A stretch of DNA of 62,581 nucleotides. Origin: JAVBOO01 sp031550435. GTDB lineage: Bacteria; Bacillota; Clostridia; Lachnospirales; WRAX01. Below the pieces are notes generated by a model that was given only the letters and a program-made list of their open reading frames with translations, made no database searches and had not been told where the DNA came from. The stretch is from NCBI GenBank assembly GCA_031550435.1, contig JAVBOO010000010.1, positions 1-62,581 of the forward strand, written 5' to 3'. Numbering within the stretch: position 1 is the first letter of the stretch; each line of letters begins with the position of its first letter. Positions 44,136-51,592 of this stretch are shown piece after piece. Position numbers and translations under genes: made by a program.

Positions 44136-45299
44136 TCAGCCTCCGAGAACGAGCCGGCCTGCGTACTCTCTTGCCCATTTGTCGGCGTCTGTAACATCAC
44201 TGACATTATAATTCTTGACGCTTATCTTATTTTTTATATTGTATTCATCCAAAGTTGACCTTATTATTTTAAAAATCGCATCGAACGAGATTTTTTTCTC
44301 AATAAAACCCGCAACAGCCGCTTCGTTTGCGGCGTTCATAACCGCCGGAAACAATCCTCCCGATTCAAGAGCTTCGAAAGCCAAGCCCAAACAGGGAAAA
44401 TCATCCCATCTCGGTTTTTCGAATGTCAAGCTTTTACCGATAAAATCAAGTGCCGGAAAACTGCTTGCCTTTCTGTCGGGATATGTAAGAGCGTACTGTA
44501 TCGGAACGCGCATATCCGGCATGCCCAACTGAGCTATAACCGAACCGTCCGTAAAACCAACCATCGAGTGCACAATACTCTGAGGGTGCACAAGCACTTC
44601 GATTTTGGACGGCAAAACGGAATACAGACGCACCGCTTCGATAACCTCAAGCCCTTTATTCATCAGCGTCGCCGAATCCACGGTGATTTTTTTTCCCATC
44701 GACCAGTTCGGATGCTTAAGCGCATCCTCAAGCGTCGCTTCTTTAAGCTGCTGCGATGAAAAGCTTCTGAACGGGCCGCCCGAAGCTGTCAGATATATTT
44801 TATCGATTTCGTTATGCCTGTTGCCTTCCAAACATTGAAAAATCGCAGAGTGCTCACTGTCTATCGGGAGTATCCCGACATTTGCTGCTTTTGCCGCAGC
44901 CATTACCAATTCGCCGCCTGCAACGAGTGTTTCTTTGTTTGCGAGCGCGACGTTTCTTCGTTTTTCAATGGACATCAGAGTCGGTAAAAGCCCGACGCTT
45001 CCGACCAGAGCATTAACCGTCACGTCAAACTCTATGTCGAACAGTTCTCCAAAAGCTCCGTCTCCCGACAAAACTTCGGCCTTAATCCCCGATAACCAAA
45101 AATCGCGCTTTAATTCGAGCGCCTTTTCGTCGTCGGAAACTAAAACAGCTTCCGGCTTAAAATCGAGCGTTTGCCGTTTCAGCAAATCCGTATTCCTGTG
45201 CCCGCTCAATACCTTAACTTCTATGCCGATATTCTTGCAGACCTCAAGCGTTTGCGTGCCTATCGAGCCCGTTGACCCTAATAACGCGATACTTTTCAT
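44136..45299 (-). CDS. dxr: 1-deoxy-D-xylulose 5-phosphate reductoisomerase
   Basis: A 387-residue NADPH enzyme, first committed step of the MEP pathway. The N-terminal NADPH loop LLGSTGSIGTQTLEV, metal-site SEHSAIFQCLEG and active-site loop HPNWSMGKKITVDSATLMNKG are clear. GGTGGG precedes the ATG; 13 bases follow cdsA. Confidence 0.98.
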   Translation of the reverse strand: MKSIALLGSTGSIGTQTLEVCKNIGIEVKVLSGHRNTDLLKRQTLDFKPEAVLVSDDEKALELKRDFWLSGIKAEVLSGDGAFGELFDIEFDVTVNALVGSVGLLPTLMSIEKRRNVALANKETLVAGGELVMAAAKAANVGILPIDSEHSAIFQCLEGNRHNEIDKIYLTASGGPFRSFSSQQLKEATLEDALKHPNWSMGKKITVDSATLMNKGLEVIEAVRLYSVLPSKIEVLVHPQSIVHSMVGFTDGSVIAQLGMPDMRVPIQYALTYPDRKASSFPALDFIGKSLTFEKPRWDDFPCLGLAFEALESGGLFPAVMNAANEAAVAGFIEKKISFDAIFKIIRSTLDEYNIKNKISVKNYNVSDVTDADKWAREYAGRLVLGG

Positions 45300-45312
45300 A
45301 TACCCACCGATA

Positions 45313-46125
45313 CTATTTCATTAAAACCAGTACTGTCAAATAAATTGCCGGAGCTGTGAAGAGGATTGAATCGAATCTGTCCATCACTCCGCCGTGCCCC
45401 GGTATAATCCTGCCGAAATCCTTAATGCCGTTGTATCTCTTGATAGCGGAAGCCGTCAAATCGCCAAACTGTGAGAATATTGAGCCTAAAAATCCCGAAA
45501 TCGTACAATACGCGATTATTCTGACCTCAGCCGCATTTGCTGAAAACCTCGATATAATGAAGCCGTACAAAAATGCAATCAGCGTAGCGACAGCCACGCC
45601 GCCGATTGCGCCTTCTACGGTCTTCTTGGGGCTTAGCTTCGGAACGAGCTTGTGTTTTCCGAACAGTTTTCCGGAAAAATACGCTCCCGTATCACAGCCC
45701 CAGGCTGATATAAAGATCAGCCATACAAAAAACGCTCCCAGCCGCTCGTAATTACGTACAAGATATACCGACGAGAACAGCATGACTACATAAAAAAATC
45801 CGAACACCGTTACACAGGCGTCTATAATATCAAATTTGCCATAAAAAATCACAAGCCAAACCAACACTGACAAAGTCATAATTATCAGCATTATCGTCAA
45901 CATTTTGTAGTCGCTCATGTAGTCGATAAAAACCAGATACAGCGCTGCCAGAACAAAGCCGACGGAGTGTATCGATTTCAGCCTTCCGGAAATTGCCTTG
46001 TACACCTCGGTCAGGGCAATTATCGCGAGCGCAAAAATTGCGACCTTGAGTACATTTCCGCCTAAAACGACAACCGCTATCAAAAACGGGAGCCCGATAA
46101 TGCTGGATAGAATACGAAGCTTCAA
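45313..46125 (-). CDS. cdsA: Phosphatidate cytidylyltransferase
   Basis: A 270-residue polytopic membrane enzyme making CDP-diacylglycerol for phospholipid synthesis. The C-terminal signature SQFGDLTASAIKRYNGIKDF followed by PGHGGVMDRFDS is diagnostic. The start codon is TTG with GAGGTG upstream. Normally it follows uppS directly; here about 380 bases of repeats D and B separate them. Confidence 0.96.
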   Translation of the reverse strand: MKLRILSSIIGLPFLIAVVVLGGNVLKVAIFALAIIALTEVYKAISGRLKSIHSVGFVLAALYLVFIDYMSDYKMLTIMLIIMTLSVLVWLVIFYGKFDIIDACVTVFGFFYVVMLFSSVYLVRNYERLGAFFVWLIFISAWGCDTGAYFSGKLFGKHKLVPKLSPKKTVEGAIGGVAVATLIAFLYGFIISRFSANAAEVRIIAYCTISGFLGSIFSQFGDLTASAIKRYNGIKDFGRIIPGHGGVMDRFDSILFTAPAIYLTVLVLMK

Positions 46126-46191
46126 AATAGCACCTCTGCCATGTTGTCTGTGTTTAGTATTACTTCGAAAGTATTTTATATGTATCTCATT

Positions 46192-46290
46192 GAGGCGACA
46201 ATTAAACCATTCGTTAAACTTGTCACCTCACCCCCCCTTAGGCCCGCACGGCCGGCATAATGCGGTGATTAAACCGCATAGTTTACCCGG
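46192..46290 (-). repeat. Repeat family D, copy 1
   Basis: Reverse-orientation copy: plus strand GAGGCGACAATTAAACCATT, then GTTAAACTTGTCACCTCA and a run of C. GAGGTGAC/GTCGCCTC form a stem. Lies in the 46126-46504 gap between cdsA and uppS, which holds no gene. Confidence 0.75.
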
Positions 46291-46332
46291 GGGATCATTA
46301 CTTACGAGGTAATACAATAAAGAGTCTTTTCT

Positions 46333-46474
46333 AGGTAAGTGCTGATTTAATCGAACGGTTGCGCCCGCAAGCATCCCTCTTCGCACAAAGGCCGTATAAC
46401 GGCCGCTTAGGACGAGGATGCACGGATTAAATCAGCCGTGTATCCGCCCAAAGTGATTTAATCAGTGTTTACCT
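46333..46474 (+). repeat. Repeat family B (MITE-like), copy 2
   Basis: The cleanest copy, 142 bases. Ends are inverted: AGGTAAGTGCTGATTTAATC at the left and the reverse complement of AGGTAAACACTGATTAAATC at the right. Contains the palindrome GGCCGTATAACGGCC. Confidence 0.88.
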
Positions 46475-46504
46475 AATTATGCTGCTGCGAAAAGCTATAC
46501 CGCT

Positions 46505-47221
46505 CTACGAGTTTCTTCCGCCGAATCTACGATCTCTGCCCGAAAATTCGTCGACAATCTTCATCATGTCCGAAATCTTGAAATCCGGCCAAAGCGTATC
46601 GGTGAAAAAAAACTCGGAATACGCGCATTGCCAAAGCAGATAGTTCGAAACGCGCCTCTCCCCCCCGGTCCTTATAAGTATATCCGGGTCGGGAAAGCCC
46701 GCGGTATCGAGATATGTCTCAAAAAGCTGTTCTGTTACATCGGCCGGATTCAGTTTCCCGGCCGCCGCATCGAAACACATTTTACAGGCGGCACGGCGTA
46801 TTTCATCCCGGCCGCCGTAATTCAAAGCAATGTTAACGCAAAGACCGGTGTTTTTACCGGACAAAGTTTCAAGCTCGCTTATAATGGCTTTCAAGTCATC
46901 GTCTAAAGGCGTTATATCGCCGATAACATTCAGCCTGATATTGTTTTTCTTGACATCGCTGAGATATTTTCTGAAAAAATCGCGAAGTATATTCATCAAG
47001 TCACGGACTTCTTCCTCGCTGCGCTTCCAATTCTCGGTTGAAAACGCATAAACCGTGAGCAGTTTAAAACCCCGTTTATTCATCTCATCGGCAAGCGTCC
47101 TCAAATTGTTCGCACCGGCAGCATGGCCGGCTTTTCTCGCAAACAGCCGTTTTTTTGCCCAACGCCCGTTACCGTCCATAATAACGGCTATGTGCCCGGG
47201 CAGCTTCGTTTCTGTACCCAA
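46505..47221 (-). CDS. uppS: Undecaprenyl diphosphate synthase
   Basis: A 238-residue cis-prenyltransferase that makes the C55 carrier lipid for cell-wall synthesis. Signature HIAVIMDGNGRWAKKR at the N-terminus; TVYAFSTENWKRS and DILIRTGGERRVSNYLLWQ are also diagnostic. Starts with TTG at 47221 with GGAGGT upstream. Downstream of frr, the conserved order. Confidence 0.97.
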   Translation of the reverse strand: MGTETKLPGHIAVIMDGNGRWAKKRLFARKAGHAAGANNLRTLADEMNKRGFKLLTVYAFSTENWKRSEEEVRDLMNILRDFFRKYLSDVKKNNIRLNVIGDITPLDDDLKAIISELETLSGKNTGLCVNIALNYGGRDEIRRAACKMCFDAAAGKLNPADVTEQLFETYLDTAGFPDPDILIRTGGERRVSNYLLWQCAYSEFFFTDTLWPDFKISDMMKIVDEFSGRDRRFGGRNS

Positions 47222-47289
47222 AGCTTTACCTCCGCCAAAGCTCGACTTTTAGCCGAGCCGCGTAAATCCACGCTTCCCGGCGTTTTCCG

Positions 47290-47844
47290 CTAGATTGAAA
47301 GTATTTCCTTGCATTTCGCTTCGCAAATCTTATCGATCTCTTCTATTTTTTTATCCGTTAACTTCTGAATCTCGTCCTCAATATCTTTAAGGGCGTCTTC
47401 TGCCATCTCGCCTTTTTTCTCGGCTTTTTTAAACGTATCAACTGCTTCTCTTCTAACGTTTCTGATTCCGATTTTATAATCTTCGGCTTTCTTCTTAACG
47501 TCTTTTGTAAGCGATTTTCTGCGTTCTTCGGTAAGCTCCGGGAACACCAGCCTTATAACCTTACCGTCGTTTGTCGGGTTGATGCCGAGATCCGAAGTAA
47601 GTATCGCTTTTTCAATGTTTTTAAGTACCGCGCTCTCCCATGGCTGAATAGCGATAAGTCTGGCCTCGGGAACAGAAATGTTGCCGAGCTGATTTATCGG
47701 TGTCATTGTTCCGTAATAATCGACAAGTATCTTATCAAGAACATGAGGATTCGCTCTTCCCGCCCTGATAGAATTAAGCTCGGTTTCATAAGCGACGATA
47801 GTCTTCTTCATTTTTTCTTCATATACTTTAGTTTTGTCTGACAT
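47290..47844 (-). CDS. frr: Ribosome recycling factor
   Basis: A 184-residue factor that with EF-G splits post-termination ribosomes. Blocks SIRAGRANPHVLDKI, VDYYGTMTPINQLGNIS and RKSLTKDVKKKAEDYK are typical. GGAGGATAAC precedes the ATG. Confidence 0.98.
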   Translation of the reverse strand: MSDKTKVYEEKMKKTIVAYETELNSIRAGRANPHVLDKILVDYYGTMTPINQLGNISVPEARLIAIQPWESAVLKNIEKAILTSDLGINPTNDGKVIRLVFPELTEERRKSLTKDVKKKAEDYKIGIRNVRREAVDTFKKAEKKGEMAEDALKDIEDEIQKLTDKKIEEIDKICEAKCKEILSI

Positions 47845-47902
47845 GTTATCCTCCTCAATACTCGTGTGTGTTATGCTTTATGCGCCTGAACAGCATTTTA
47901 AG

Positions 47903-48634
47903 CTAGACCTTAACTATTGTTCCCGTCTCAAATATTTCGATCTCTGTACCCGTCGCGGATTTAATAATCGCGCCGTCCGCGTCAAGATTAAACACTATAC
48001 TCTTTATACCGTTTTCTCTGCATATGCTTATTGCCGCAATATCAATAGCCTTCAAGTCTTTGGCTATTATTTCTTCGTAAGTTATTATATCATACTTTTT
48101 AGCCTGTGCAAATTTTTTCGGGTCACAGTCGTAAATTCCGTTAACATTCTTTGCGAACAATATAGCGTCAACGCCGAGTTCGGCAGCTCTAACCGATGTA
48201 ATGGTATCGGTCGAAAAAAACGGAAGCCCGGTTCCGCCCGCAAATATCAAAACCGTCCCTCGTTCCAAAAGTGCTTTCGCTCTGTAAATTTCAAATTTTT
48301 CTGTGAAAGAATGCGCTTCAAAAGGTGTCATAACAACCGCGTTTGTGCCTTTCATCCTAAGCGCTTCCGATAAATAAATCGCGTTCATCAGAGTCGCGAG
48401 CATACCGATCTGATCAGACTTCGTCCTGTTCATACCTTCTTTTGTGTCTCTGCCGCGCCAGAAATTACCTCCGCCGACAACAAGCGACGTTTGCACACCC
48501 TGCTTTACGATATGGCAGATTTCGTTTGTCAGCCTGTCTATTATCTTCTCGTCAAATTTGTCTCCGCCCGCTTTTGCGTTCCCTTCCGAGCAAAGGGCTT
48601 CTCCGCTTAGTTTAATTACTACACGTTTTAACAT
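47903..48634 (-). CDS. pyrH: UMP kinase
   Basis: A 243-residue bacterial UMP kinase of the amino-acid-kinase fold: RVVIKLSGEALC, VVGGGNFWRGR and FAGGTGLPFFSTDT. It phosphorylates UMP to UDP. The start at 48634 follows GGAGG; the open frame runs further upstream without support. The rpsB-tsf genes that often precede it are absent; instead a tRNA promoter diverges upstream. Confidence 0.97.
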   Translation of the reverse strand: MLKRVVIKLSGEALCSEGNAKAGGDKFDEKIIDRLTNEICHIVKQGVQTSLVVGGGNFWRGRDTKEGMNRTKSDQIGMLATLMNAIYLSEALRMKGTNAVVMTPFEAHSFTEKFEIYRAKALLERGTVLIFAGGTGLPFFSTDTITSVRAAELGVDAILFAKNVNGIYDCDPKKFAQAKKYDIITYEEIIAKDLKAIDIAAISICRENGIKSIVFNLDADGAIIKSATGTEIEIFETGTIVKV

Positions 48635-48827
48635 AGTACCTCCGAAAGCATGTTGTTTTATAAACAGCCGCGCAAACTCCGGCTTTAAAAAGCCCGGCCC
48701 GTTTTGAAATCGATTATGTGGGACAGTAAAATTGTTTGCGCACCACGGGTATAATACCATAACGTTTGCGCTTTTTCTATTGTCTTGACTCGTTTAGGAA
48801 TTATTTTAAAAAAATATTTTTTTCTGC

Positions 48828-48856
48828 TTGACAGTATAGAGTCTTGCCGGTATAAT
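48828..48856 (+). promoter_or_regulatory. Consensus sigma-A promoter of the tRNA pair
   Basis: TTGACA, exactly 17 bases, TATAAT: a perfect match to the sigma-A consensus, as usual for stable-RNA operons. It starts about 50 bases before tRNA-Glu. Confidence 0.9.
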
Positions 48857-48906
48857 AGCATCTCGTGAGGTTTGAACGAAAAACGTTTAAAACAAACACA
48901 ACACAC

Positions 48907-48978
48907 GGCTCGTTGGTCAAGAGGTTAAGACACGGCCCTTTCACGGCTGAAACAGGGGTTCGATTCCCCTACGAGTCA
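48907..48978 (+). tRNA. tRNA-Glu (anticodon TTC)
   Basis: 72 nt, acceptor arm GGCTCGT/ACGAGTC, anticodon loop CTTTCAC, T-arm AGGGGTTCGATTCCCCT. Discriminator A; CCA not encoded. Confidence 0.95.
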
Positions 48979-48988
48979 TTTTTTTAAT

Positions 48989-49062
48989 GGTCCCTTAGCT
49001 CAGTTGGTTAGAGCATCCGGCTCATAACCGGGCGGTCCCGGGTTCAAGTCCCTGAGGGACCA
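48989..49062 (+). tRNA. tRNA with CAT anticodon (Ile2 or elongator Met)
   Basis: 74 nt, acceptor GGTCCCT/AGGGACC, anticodon loop CTCATAA, T-loop TTCAAGT; no encoded CCA. The loop and flanks (GGCTCATAACC) resemble the tRNA-Ile2 of Bacillus, whose C34 is changed to lysidine, more than its elongator Met. Sequence alone does not settle this. One T-stem pair is mismatched (C50-U64). It follows tRNA-Glu by 10 bases and shares its promoter. Confidence 0.85.
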
Positions 49063-49112
49063 TAAAAGCAACTGCCGTAAACTCAGGTTTACACGAGCAG
49101 AAAGCAAAAGAA

Positions 49113-49165
49113 GCTGTATCAAAACGATTTTTATGAAATCGCGGAGATACAGCCTTTTTGTTTTC
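49113..49165 (+). terminator. Terminator of the tRNA pair
   Basis: Stem GCTGTATC / GATACAGC with inner CGATTT / AAATCG, followed by CTTTTTGTTTTC. Nearly the same module as 29458-29506. Confidence 0.8.
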
Positions 49166-49245
49166 TAAAATCGGCAAAACCGAACGGCAAATTTTCAACA
49201 CACCCTGTAATATTTTATCACTGAAGGAAAAAATTTACAAACACA

Positions 49246-49400
49246 TGTTAACACTGATTAAATCACTTTAGATGAATACTCGGCTGATTTAATCCGCGCA
49301 TCCTCGTCCCCGCTACGGCCGTTATACGGCTTTTGTGCGGAGCGTGATACTTGGGTTGTCCCTTGCTGACGAAACCGTTCGATTAAACCGGCACTTACAT
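49246..49400 (-). repeat. Repeat family B (MITE-like), copy 3
   Basis: Reverse-orientation copy ending TAACACTGATTAAATCAC on the plus strand and ACCGGCACTTACAT at the other side. Apart from it and a family F fragment (GGCAAATTTTCAACACAC, 49189), the 49166-49480 stretch is empty. Confidence 0.83.
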
Positions 49401-49495
49401 ACATCTCGTCGGAAAATAACTGCCGCAGACGTTTATAAACAAGCCCCTGTTTATATAAATTTTTTATACTTATGTACTTCATTACGCATGAATGT

Positions 49496-49501
49496 TATAA
49501 T
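49496..49501 (+). promoter_or_regulatory. Probable -10 element of ilvE
   Basis: TATAAT 80 bases before the ATG. No good -35 hexamer lies 16-18 bases upstream, so activation or a weak promoter is likely. No T-box or leader peptide was recognised in the leader. Confidence 0.45.
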
Positions 49502-49580
49502 TAAAGCGTTGCAACCGTAAACTTGCTACACATGAATCCCTGCAAAACTTTGTTACAGTACAAATTTTAGGAGGAAAGCA

Positions 49581-50645
49581 ATGGAAATACGTATAGAACG
49601 TACAAAAAATCCAAAACAGAAGCCGGATTGGAACAAAATAGTATTCGGCAAAACGTTCACGGACCACATGTTCGTTATGGACTATAATCACGAAAAAGGC
49701 TGGCATGACGCTGCAATCGTGCCTTACGCCCCGCTTTCGCTTGACCCGAGCTGCATGATATTCCACTACGGTCAGGGTGTATTCGAGGGCTTAAAGGCCT
49801 ATAAATCGAAGGAAGGCAAAGTACTTATTTTCAGACCCGATATGAACTTCAAGAGAATGAACATATCCGACGAAAGACTCTGCATTCCCGCTATAGATGT
49901 TGACTTCGCAATAAAAGCGCTGTACGAGCTTGTTAAAATCGACAGTGACTGGATCCCCACGGCTTCCGACACATCACTCTATATCAGACCGTTTGTCTTC
50001 GCTACGGAAAACGCGCTGGGAGTTCATGCTTCCGATACGTACAGATTCATGATAATCATGTCTCCGGTATGCCCGTATTACCCCGAAGGGCTCAACCCGG
50101 TTAAAATACTTATCGAGACAGAATATGTCAGAGCAACAAAAGGCGGCATCGGCTTTACAAAGGCTATCGCAAACTATGCAATAAGCTTAAAGGGCCAATA
50201 CGAGGCAAAGAAAAAAGGCTACTCGCAGGTTCTTTGGCTTGACGCTCAGGAAAGGAAATATATTGAAGAAGTCGGAACCATGAACGTATTCTTCAAGATC
50301 AACGGCGAAATTATAACTCCTCCTCTGGGCGGAACGATTCTTGCGGGTATCACAAGAGACTCTTCCATCAAACTCATGCAGAGCTGGGGATATAAAGTCT
50401 CCGAGCGCAACCTCAGCGTCGACGATATCTTCAAGGCATACAAAGACGGAACTTTGGAAGAAGCATTCGGAACGGGTACGGCTGCCGCTATCTCGCCTAT
50501 CGGAAAACTCAACCTGAACGGCGACGAAATCATGCTTAACAACAATGAAATCGGACCCGTCAGCCGCAGACTGTATGACGAACTTATGGGTATACAGTAC
50601 GGCAACATTCCCGATCCGTTCGGCTGGACTATAGAAGTTAAATAA
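49581..50645 (+). CDS. ilvE: Branched-chain amino-acid aminotransferase
   Basis: A 354-residue fold-type IV PLP enzyme exchanging amino groups between Leu/Ile/Val and 2-oxoglutarate. The PLP lysine is Lys194 in GFTKAIANYA; FHYGQGVFEGLKAY and EEVGTMNVFFK are family blocks, and GTGTAAAISPIG holds the phosphate. The KAIANYA variant replaces the usual KxGGNYA. It stands alone with an AGGAGG ribosome binding site and its own terminator. In a fermenter it may serve both synthesis and catabolism. Confidence 0.95.
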   Translation: MEIRIERTKNPKQKPDWNKIVFGKTFTDHMFVMDYNHEKGWHDAAIVPYAPLSLDPSCMIFHYGQGVFEGLKAYKSKEGKVLIFRPDMNFKRMNISDERLCIPAIDVDFAIKALYELVKIDSDWIPTASDTSLYIRPFVFATENALGVHASDTYRFMIIMSPVCPYYPEGLNPVKILIETEYVRATKGGIGFTKAIANYAISLKGQYEAKKKGYSQVLWLDAQERKYIEEVGTMNVFFKINGEIITPPLGGTILAGITRDSSIKLMQSWGYKVSERNLSVDDIFKAYKDGTLEEAFGTGTAAAISPIGKLNLNGDEIMLNNNEIGPVSRRLYDELMGIQYGNIPDPFGWTIEVK

Positions 50646-50670
50646 ACGCTTAACAAAGAGTTATAATAAA

Positions 50671-50712
50671 GGACTTATCTAACGATTAAAATCGGATGAT
50701 AAGTCCTTTTTA
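50671..50712 (+). terminator. Rho-independent terminator of ilvE
   Basis: Stem GGACTTAT / ATAAGTCC enclosing a smaller CGATT/AATCG stem, followed by TTTTTATT. Confidence 0.88.
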
Positions 50713-50762
50713 TTCTTGTTTGGCGGCCATTATGTCCGGTTAAGACCGTTTCGGCTTATACA

Positions 50763-51302
50763 CTATAAACAACTATGGTTCGTGCGGCTGTTCAGATACG
50801 CCAGCACGCCGGCAACGGTTTTTGCATCGGTTATCATTCCGCTTTTTATCATATCGGCAGCCTGCTCGGCGGTATAGCGTTCAACCGTGACAAATTCATC
50901 CTCGTCGAGGTTTTGTGAGCCCGGTATCAGCCCTTTTGCTATGAAATAGTAAATAACCTCGTTCGAATAACCGACACAAAGGTGCAATTTTATGAAGTAA
51001 TTTATACTTTCGGATACATAGCCCGTTTCTTCTTCCAGTTCACGCTTTGCGCCATCGAGCGGGTCTTCGCCCTTTTCGAGCCTACCTGCCGGTATTTCAA
51101 GAAACTCACCGTCGCATGGAACCCTAAACTGACGCACAAAAATGATCCTGTCTTCACCGTCCACGGCTATAACCGCCGATGCCCCGTTATGAAATATTCT
51201 GGAGTAAACACCCTTTTCCCCGTTCGGAAGCATTACCGTGTCCTCGGTAACATCAAAAATGCGCCCCTTGTATATCTCCTTACGTTCTATTAGTTCGAAC
51301 AA
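50763..51302 (-). CDS. Nudix hydrolase (ADP-ribose pyrophosphatase type)
   Basis: A 179-residue enzyme with a complete Nudix box (G-x5-E-x7-REUxEExGU; GRLEKGEDPLDGA then KRELEEETGY). The upstream EFLEIPAG segment is typical of ADP-ribose pyrophosphatases, which clear ADP-ribose. Starts with TTG at 51302 with GAGGGGG about 6 bases upstream. Single gene; repeats D and A lie upstream. Confidence 0.9.
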   Translation of the reverse strand: MFELIERKEIYKGRIFDVTEDTVMLPNGEKGVYSRIFHNGASAVIAVDGEDRIIFVRQFRVPCDGEFLEIPAGRLEKGEDPLDGAKRELEEETGYVSESINYFIKLHLCVGYSNEVIYYFIAKGLIPGSQNLDEDEFVTVERYTAEQAADMIKSGMITDAKTVAGVLAYLNSRTNHSCL

Positions 51303-51341
51303 ATCTATACCCCCTCTGTAACCTGTTTATAGTGAATACCA

Positions 51342-51433
51342 TGCGGTTTAATCACCCCCTTATACCGGCACTGCGGGACAAAGGGGGATTGATTGAGGTG
51401 ACAAGTTTAGCGAATGGTTTAATTGTCGCCTCA
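51342..51433 (+). repeat. Repeat family D, copy 2
   Basis: CCCCCTTATACCGGC with AAAGGGGGATTGA, then GAGGTGACAAGTTTAGCGAA and TTGTCGCCTCAA; the ends of the second part pair. First part of a D-A-E mosaic. Confidence 0.8.
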
Positions 51434-51440
51434 ATAATAA

Positions 51441-51509
51441 TATTACCGCGGAAGTTGAGTGCCGCATAAAATACTTACGCGGTTACTCGTGCCGAGCAGA
51501 CGCGTTTCT
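51441..51509 (+). repeat. Repeat family A, copy 5
   Basis: TATTACCGCGGAAGTTGAGT, then GCCGCATAAAATACTTACGC and GGTTACTCGTGCCGAGCAGA; matches copy 2 closely. Confidence 0.85.
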
Positions 51510-51529
51510 GAGTCTTAGCGAGAGAACAA

Positions 51530-51555
51530 CAAAATATAGCGTTTTCCTATATTTT
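51530..51555. repeat. Repeat family E palindrome, copy 2
   Basis: CAAAATATAG / CTATATTTTG with a short loop, then TTGCCGAAATAATAAA as at 2527. It may also act as a weak terminator after ade. Confidence 0.75.
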
Positions 51556-51592
51556 GTTGCCGAAATAATAAAAGAGTTTGAACGCACATCCG

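Noticed and set aside
46333..49400. Family B repeats considered as a CRISPR-like or RNA gene array
   Set aside because: Copies are about 145 bases, dispersed in both orientations, with inverted ends and no regular spacers.
49400..49580. Possible T-box leader of ilvE
   Set aside because: No T-box AGGGTGGNACCGCG-like sequence and no specifier hairpin; the leader is too short.
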